Source of the DNA: Holothuria scabra | Lineage: Eukaryota > Echinodermata > Holothuroidea > Aspidochirotida > Holothuriidae | Length of the DNA: 64,000 bases | Direction of reading: 5' to 3' | Assembly: GCA_037179385.1 (NCBI GenBank) | Contig: CM074189.1 | Coordinates: forward strand, 24,241,648-24,305,647 | Shown: one piece after another, positions 57,503 to 64,000 of the stretch | Numbering within the stretch: position 1 is the stretch's first letter | How the letters are laid out: each line of letters starts with the position of its first letter | Position numbers and translations under genes: made by a program | Notes under the pieces: model-generated | The model's input: only the letters and a program-made list of their open reading frames with translations | Told to the model about the DNA's origin: nothing | Databases searched by the model: none

Positions 57503-58855
57503 CATGATGAAACGCTTATTCTTGCTTTTTGTGACATCTTCCTTCTCTGCATGATTACCTTTTGTCGCTTTAGGGAGGAATTGGAGCCCACCACACGCAC
57601 ACTTAATACAGTCATGTTTCACATCTTATTAACCGATTGACAGATGTACTAAAATACAGAAAAATTACGTAACATGTGAGGTTAGCTAACAGACCAGTCC
57701 AGCATGTATTGTTTTCACGCAGTGTGAACACAATGAAAGCATAGCTCATTTGTATGGCACGCCAAAAGGCTCACCAAATATGATGATGTTCTAAAAATAC
57801 ACGTTCATGTACTAAAATTACACGTCCATGTACTAAAATTTCACGTTCATGTACCAAAAATATACGATGATGTACTAACTTCATATGATCATGATGTAAA
57901 TTTACACCATCATGTACTAAAACCATAAGTTCATCATGTTAAATGTTACGTTGTACATGTAAAATCACACGTTGTACATCTTAAAACACACGTTGTACAT
58001 GTAAAAACGTAAGATCATCATGTTATTATTGTCTCTTCCGCACGCCATACAGAGTGAGCCTTTCGGCGTACCAGAAGTCCGCCAAAAGGCTCACCGAATT
58101 TGATGTAGTAAAAGTACACGTTCATGTATTAACTGCTTACGATCATGTACAGATTTCATACGTTCATGTACTGTTTGCTTACGATCATGTACAGATTTCA
58201 TACGTTCATGTACTGTTTGCTTACGTTCATGTACTGATTTCATACGATCATGTACTGATTTCTTACGATCATGTACTGACATTTAGTACATGATCGTATG
58301 AAACCAGCACATGTACGTAGTTAGTACGCAGTTAGTACATCATCGTGTACATGAACGTATGAAATCAGTACATGATCGTAAGCAGTTAGTACATGAACGT
58401 GTACTTTTACTACATCAAATTCGGTGAGCCTTTTGGCGGACTTCTGGTACGCCGAAAGGCTCACTCTGTATGGCGTGCGGAAGATACAAATATAACATGA
58501 TGATCTTACGTTTTTACATGTACAACATGTGTTTTAAGATGTACAACGTGTGATTTTACATGTACAACGTAACATTTAACATGATGAACTTATGGTTTTT
58601 GTACATGATGGTGTAAATTTACATCATGATCATATGAAGTTAGTACATCATCGTATATTTTTGGTACATGAACGTGTAATTTTAGTACATGAACGTGTAT
58701 TTTTAGAACATCATCATATTTGGTGAGCCTTTTGGCGTGCCATACATTTGAGGGCACAGATGTTATGACACACTCAGATAATTGTACACCCAACACCGCG
58801 TTTGATCTTCTGGGGTGTCTATGTTGCATTTACAAAAAGAAATGTCATGCCATGC
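57503..58855 (-). mobile_element. repeat family A, copy 4, split by a palindromic element
   Basis: It runs antiparallel to 20145-20510: CATGATGAAACGCTTATTC at the left, ACATCTTATTAACCGATTGACAG, TTTTCACGCAGTGTGAACAC inside, and CCGCGTTTGATCTTCTGGGG with TGTCATGCCATG at the right. The family sequence is interrupted at CTCATTTG/CATTTGAGG by the palindrome below. Confidence 0.75.
57753..58744. mobile_element. 992-bp palindromic element of about 20-bp units with CATTTG target duplication
   Basis: The ends TATGGCACGCCAAAAGGCTC and GAGCCTTTTGGCGTGCCATA are perfect inverses, and the hexamer CATTTG flanks both sides (57747-57752 and 58745-58750). The arms (each about 490 bp) are near-perfect inverted copies meeting at about 58282. 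Each arm holds an outer array of ACACGTTCATGTACTAAAA units, an internal second copy of the terminal motif (GCCAAAAGGCTCACCGAAT at 58081), and an inner array with strict 21-bp period (TTACGATCATGTACTGATTTC and variants, 58115-58275). It has no gene. Confidence 0.9.
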
Positions 58856-61800
58856 TATATTGTGGCGTTTTGAAACAGATAACGACTAAATAATGGTTTT
58901 AATCCCTTCGGCTGTAGCTCCAGATTGGACGGAAAAATTTGTTATCCACTTGACTGGCGTTAACGATTTAAAATTTGTAAAAGCCCGAGTTGCAATCATC
59001 ATGAACTGCCTGAAAACTTGAGCAATTTTATGACATAAAAACCCAGCCGATTTTCTCCGCCTCATCTAGAGTCGGTGACGTGAATCAAAACGCTATAAAA
59101 TGACTCAACTTTCCACAAACCGTAGAAGGTTACAAAAAAGGTTACAACTCAATGCCTGGAAGCTGTGTTACTATTAGCAATTACTTGGCCCAGGAAGGAA
59201 AGAGTTTTTACTGACGGTTTTCCTTCGTTAATCTGTGTCAACACTTATCCAAAATTCTGGAAAAAGCTCTTCTAAAGTTTTGAATTGGAGATCAATCTTA
59301 TATCATCCAACTGCGGGATATTTCCGAATTATGGTCACTTTGTATTGTAGAAGAAATGTCTTTCAAAATGGACTTACTAGCGGTGATTGCCGGTGGGCGT
59401 CTTCACTGTTCAGTGATGGATAATTTTGAATCAAACGTGACGTCAACGCGTTTCAGTTTGGCACACTGAACGCTAATGATAGCGCGCAGTGTTAGTGTTA
59501 ACGATACACGTGCACAACGGCACCCTGGTAACAGTTGAATATATAATGGATAGCAAATGCTTAGCAAAACAGAGAGAAATTACGTCAGTGCATGATCTCT
59601 ACGAAAAATTCTCCCTTAATCCACAGAATGATAGGCACGAGTTTTAACTTAAAGCTGAAAGTCCAATCCGAAAATTAAGACTGTTTTTCGATTAAAAATT
59701 GTGACTCCAAAATTGAAATGGTTCTTAATCTCACTATAAAGAAGTTACTGTTACCTCTAAAGGTTCTAGAAGACACATGCACAGAAACGTTAAGCTGAAT
59801 GAGTCACATAGTTATCAGATAGGCCTTACTTGAGCATTCAGCTTAGCTTTTCCGGGGTCCGGATGCATGCTCCGTAGGCCTACTATCATAGGCTGAGCGG
59901 AACTCCAGATCTTGTGGGGGAGGGGGGGTTCGTCCGAACCCCTTGAACGCCCCCTCCCCCCGAATACGGGCCAGGTAGGTCTAGCCATACAACCGTCTAA
60001 AACTAATCCTTATTTAGACACCACCTCAGTTTATTGATTCAGAAAGAGTAAACAAGACCCGACCCTATAATGAAAAGTCTCATGTAAACTCACTCTGTGC
60101 AATATGATATACAGTACTCTGCACTTTTTTTACTTGCTGTCAGTCAAAAAGATGTGTCGATTGATCATTTCTGTACGTACTATTCATAATTATACAATGC
60201 AAAATTAAATGTAGTTTTACAGTGAAAAAAAAAAACTGGCAGCAAGGATTCCAGGTACAGAATGTTACTTTATAGTTTTGCATTAGACAGCCAGATCTTA
60301 AAGAAACAGCATGTATGTAGCCATTATTTCACTGAATGTTACGCTTGAAGTTGAAGACCATTTTAGTGGTCAGATATAAAAGTGGTTTCATAGTTGCCAT
60401 TGGATTTAACGCAAAACTGTAAAATAACAGGTCGAGTACCGGAATACCAGCTGCCAGGATTACTGTAAAATAATGATATTTTTCAGTGCGGTTTGGAAGA
60501 ATTGATTGCCCTTAAGCCTAGGCGACTTGGGAGAATTTTTGACGAAATTCTACAGATTCAGCTATAATAGCTGAGCTCCCCGAAATACGAAAGGGGGGGG
60601 GGGGGGGCACTCATCAAAGGTATATGCTACACTGCGTTTGATATAAGTGGATTTATTAACGTCTTTGCTAATGGCATCTAAAAGCTGCCGTAACAAATGA
60701 TGAACAAATTTTCAGGAACCACAGTCCCTTTAAAATATACAGTCGAAACTGCGAAACTTGTAAGGTTTTACATTCAGAGGTGTATAACAATCGGAGGACT
60801 TGTTAACAGAGGAATCGAAAAGACACATGCAATGTGTCATAGAATCCGAATTAGTCATCACACGTTAAGGTGTTCAATTATGTAAAATAACGTTATTCAT
60901 TTATATATTCTATCTCAGTAAAATTGTTAATCTTTCAAAGTTTCTATGAAGAGATGAGTTTAACACCTCACAGGCCACTACTTGGACCCACAGGCAATTC
61001 ATCTTATATATTCCAAAACGGAGTGTTCTTTCAATTTCTTAACAAGTCTTGATTCTCCTAGCTTTCGGTGCTAATAATATTTTATGACGTATCCTACATT
61101 ATGCATGCTATCAGATTTTGCGCGTCACAACTACCTCCATTGTAAGAGACTCGATTCGGCAAATTCCTAAAAATAAACTGAAATATATATATTTTGTCGT
61201 TAAGTGTACTGCATGGTATTAAATGCATTGGATCGATGTGTCAAATGATGTGAGTATAAAAATCTTGGAAAATTCAAAGCACGTGTATACACTGTGAAAA
61301 AATGGCTCAAAATAGCTGTTAATTTACAGAACAAAAATAAAGAGAGACAAAAAGATTACACAAAAGTTTTGGCAATAAGTTCCCAGTACTTTTTTGTAAT
61401 CCCTATCCGTCTGTTTATTTTGTTGATCGGTAAACCTTCGTTAATTTTTCACAGTGTATCCGTCATACGATATTTTAGCTGCAGATGATGGTCATTCCAG
61501 CTCCAATTTTCAGAGGCCTTCCCCTAAATTCGCTTTTCCCTTATTAAACTGTCTAAGTTGTTTGAAACTTTAGGAGAATTTTAAGCACAATGTCCCTTTC
61601 TTTCTATTATGTAGCTACATGAGAATAGGGGTTAGCCTAAGGATGATCTTTGTATTGACTTTGCATAAACAACGTATGACCTATACAAGAACGGTTATCT
61701 CTTAAAAAAAGAAAAAGTGAATTTCACCCCTTTCCAAATTGAAAATTCACTTTGTGTGAAAATTTATTGTCAACAGCAACTTCAAAATTTTCACAGGTAA

Positions 61801-61999
61801 CTTCGCCTCTAACCCGATGGTTATGCGGCCTGTCATTGTCTCAACTTTGAATCATGACCTTCCCCCTTGGACAAACGCATTCCATCTATCATTTTATAGG
61901 TAAGAAGGTTATGGTACCGAATGATTACGGAAATATGCCGATTCTACCATATGTTCATTCACACTTAGCAATATCCTCCTCTATTGGGCTCCATGGGGT
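58856..61999. other. mostly unassigned; one dispersed repeat and G runs
   Basis: 59435-59565 is the partner of the repeat at 41835-41970. A G/C-rich inverted block (GGGGGAGGGGGGTTCG with CGAACCCC, 59917-59961) and a G run at about 60593-60608 are present. 61700-61760 has a short GTGAATTTCACCCC / GAAAATTCAC patch, perhaps a MITE scrap. No frame exceeds 64 codons. Confidence 0.4.
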
Positions 62000-62009
62000 C
62001 TGGGGGTTG

Positions 62010-62010
<1 letters not shown>

Positions 62011-62106
<96 letters not shown>
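62011..62106 (-). repeat. (AGTT)24 microsatellite forming the SINE tail
   Basis: Twenty-four perfect AGTT units, which read (AACT)n or (CTAA)n on the minus strand. The tails of the other SINEs here (TAACTAACTAA at 47660, CTAACTAACTT at 50024) are the short form of the same repeat, so this microsatellite grew from a SINE tail. Confidence 0.95.
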
Positions 62107-62206
62107 CATGAGAAAAAGTTTTATAGCCCTGTTTCCAACCTTCTGGTTCAAGTCGAGCCGGCCTTTTTCCAGTTGGACTCACTGGCTTGTTTTTCCTACT
62201 CCATCG
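62011..62206 (-). mobile_element. 5'-truncated SINE with 11-bp target duplication
   Basis: From the tail upward on the minus strand the body runs 62107-62206: AGTTTTATAGCCCTGTTTCC, AACCTTCTGGTTCAAGTCGAG, CCAGTTGGACTCACTGGC. CTGGGGGTTGT flanks it exactly (62000-62010 and 62207-62217). This variable-length duplication plus 5' truncation is the signature of target-primed reverse transcription by a LINE machinery. Confidence 0.9.
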
Positions 62207-62328
62207 CTGGGGGTTGTTGAAATTGCCCACGGTATTCCTCGTGATAGGTGACCAAAAGGGAGGACCAGCGCCGTATTTGACTTGAAAATAGATGTATACT
62301 TAACTTTTTATCGATTTAACTGACACTA

Positions 62329-62728
62329 CACTCTTAAATCAAAAGAGTGAACTTAGTCACTCTTTGATCGAGTGAAAAGTGTAAATTCACTCCATTAGAG
62401 TGATGATTCACTCCAAGTGGAGTGAAGTTCTTCCAAAAAGAGTGAAGTTCACTCCAAAAAGAGTGAAATTCACCAGAGGAAGAGGGAAAATTAACTCTTC
62501 CACGAGTGCCCACAATGATCGCTCTTTTTTAAGAGCGATCACTGTGGGCACTCCATCAAGAGTGAAACTTCGCTCGTTTGAAGACAATTTCACTCTTTTT
62601 GGAATGAACTTCACTCTTTTTGGAGGGAACTTCACTCCTCTTGGAGTGAATTATCACTCGGATGGAATGAATTTACACTTTTCACACGATCAGAGAGTGA
62701 CTAACTTCACTCTTTTGATTTTAGAGTG
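62329..62728. mobile_element. TA-flanked foldback MITE, GAGTGAA family (400 bp)
   Basis: The ends CACTCTTAAATCAAAAGAGT and ACTCTTTTGATTTTAGAGTG are inverse, with TA on both sides (62327-62328 and 62729-62730). The centre (62501-62552) is a strong hairpin: GAGTGCCCACAATGATCGCT pairs with AGCGATCACTGTGGGCACTC. It is the best-preserved family member. The 111-codon plus frame and 75-codon minus frame are periodic artefacts of the GAGTGAA units. Confidence 0.9.
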
Positions 62729-63005
62729 TATATAACACATTCGTGTTGGTGTGTTGTTGAGTCTCACATAACTGACCAACTCAACGTCTATTGGTCTATT
62801 ACGACCATGTGCCAGAGTGTGCGTTAACACTTGATTAACTCACAGTAATAGATAAACGTACTAATATTTCAGTTTCAGTTTGCTTGGGGTGTTCCGTTTT
62901 AATGTTCATAAACAAACTTTCCTTTCTCTTTTGCTTTTTGAAATTTGTATTTTTGAAAAGTGTATGAATGTACGAAGTTAAACAATTGTGGATCTGGGCA
63001 TTAGA

Positions 63006-63404
63006 GTGCTTTTACATTAGATCCGTGTCTAATCGCCTTTGCATGGTCTGATCCACTGCTCGAGATCAATTTTGTAGTGCAAATACAGATCAGATCCGGA
63101 TCTGATCGTCCGATTTTGATCCTATTAAAAGGAAGGGGAGGATCAGACCCCGCACTGGTGATTAAATTTGTAGTGTAAATGCTCCCCGGATCAACGGTGA
63201 CCCAACATCAATGTTCTTTCTCAATTTTTAGTTCACATTTTGATGCTCACGCGCTTGTGCTTGTATTTTCGGAGCCACTTCCGCTGAAGCACAGAGGAGG
63301 ATCAGAGTACGAGACAAGTGTAAATGCACCGGGATCAAGCCATAACCGTAATTCGATGCCCTGATAGCATCGGGCGATCAGATCCGGATCAAGTGTAAAA
63401 GCAC
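63006..63404. mobile_element. TIR MITE, GTGCTTTTACAC family (399 bp)
   Basis: GTGCTTTTACATTAGATCCG and GTCTAATCGCC at the left pair with GGGCGATCAGATCCGGATC and AAGTGTAAAAGCAC at the right. Internal copies (TAGTGTAAATGCTCCCC, CAGATCCGGATCTGATCG, AAGTGTAAATGCACCGGG) indicate it was built from repeated end motifs. No target duplication confirmed. Confidence 0.75.
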
Positions 63405-64000
63405 CCAAGTACACTCTGGCGGTTGATAAATGTTGATGGATACAGCCCGGCTGGGTCATCGTTACAGGTGCGTCGTTCCTCGGGGCTGGGGGTAATCGTT
63501 TAACCAATGAAAAAATATTGGAAGTAGACGTATCGTTTTGCCCCCAATTATTCGGAAAAGTTTAAATAAAATAAAAAAGTAACAGGCAGAATAAACAACT
63601 TGTTGCATTGTGATGGACAGATTACGTTTGAACCTCTAGAAAATGTCAATTTAAGCCCAATTTAAGGCATTAATGCTGCATTTATCCCTGTTTTGCGTAA
63701 ATGTATGGCGATGTGTGTGGGTTGCGTCTTTGTTTGTGTATGTATAGAGGGTATGTGTGCGTTTATGTGGGTAGATTCGCTATAAAGTCACTCAGGCCAC
63801 GAACACGTTGATCTGAAGTTCCGGCTGTTGATTTTTTTTTTATTTATTCCCTCCATTCCACATATCAGATCTCCTACGCCCCTGCCTCTTACACGGGTTG
63901 AATTAATCTTCCGATCTTGCAAGGGCAATCGTTGTCTAACGTTAAAGATCAAGAGCAGCCCTCCAAACTTATTTTGAAGTAACAGCTAAATATGAAAATT
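63405..64000. other. unassigned; imperfect (TG)n near 63710-63770
   Basis: A TG-rich low-complexity patch and a T run at about 63832-63841. No recognisable gene. Confidence 0.4.

Noticed and set aside
58054..58293. A repetitive protein or CRISPR-like array of regular units
   Set aside because: Units are contiguous without unique spacers, lie in a palindromic transposon with target duplication, and the genome is eukaryotic in character.
62011..62106. Telomeric repeat
   Set aside because: The unit is AGTT, not TTAGGG, and it is the expanded tail of a SINE with a target duplication.

Overview
This window looks like a eukaryotic, most likely marine-invertebrate, gene-poor stretch (intergenic or deep intronic). 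It is AT-rich and dense in short inverted-repeat transposons, tRNA-derived SINEs, microsatellites and poly-G runs. No reading frame exceeds about 150 codons and none is recognisable as a host gene, so I annotate no host CDS. The taxonomic guess (invertebrate deuterostome such as an echinoderm or hemichordate) rests only on the repeat style and is inference. The only recognisable protein remnant is the C-terminal zinc-knuckle end of a LINE near 25.0 kb. The only conventional RNA-gene remnant is a U2 snRNA fragment near 18.5 kb.

Layout. 0-5.3 kb: two hAT-like element ends, a TIR MITE, a TTAA-flanked MITE split by a hAT element (2.5-4.2 kb), and a SINE. 5.3-13.3 kb: mostly unassigned, with poly-A, poly-G and microsatellites and one short CATAT-flanked element. 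13.3-24 kb: TA-flanked foldback MITEs, the U2 fragment, and two copies of repeat family A. 24.9-26.3 kb: LINE end with a tandemly duplicated 3' end. 27.3-30 kb: three TIR elements, one with a perfect 9-bp target duplication. 31.7-38.2 kb: a giant inverted repeat with arms of about 3 kb around a 261-bp spacer. 38.5-45.2 kb: six TIR elements. 47.2-50.0 kb: SINE cluster. 52.5-54.7 kb: three-level nest (TTAA MITE, then SINE, then hAT). 57-58.9 kb: a second nest holding a 992-bp palindrome of 21-bp units with target duplication CATTTG. 62-63.4 kb: a SINE whose tail is a 24-unit AGTT microsatellite, then two more MITEs.

The window is best read as transposon stratigraphy. At least five insertions sit inside older repeats, and several keep intact target-site duplications, so relative ages can be read off directly. 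The giant foldback (31.7-38.2 kb), with nuclear-receptor-type half-site clusters in both arms, and the 992-bp palindrome (57.75-58.74 kb) are the most unusual structures. Coordinates of repeat edges are by eye; those given with a target duplication are exact, the others approximate.
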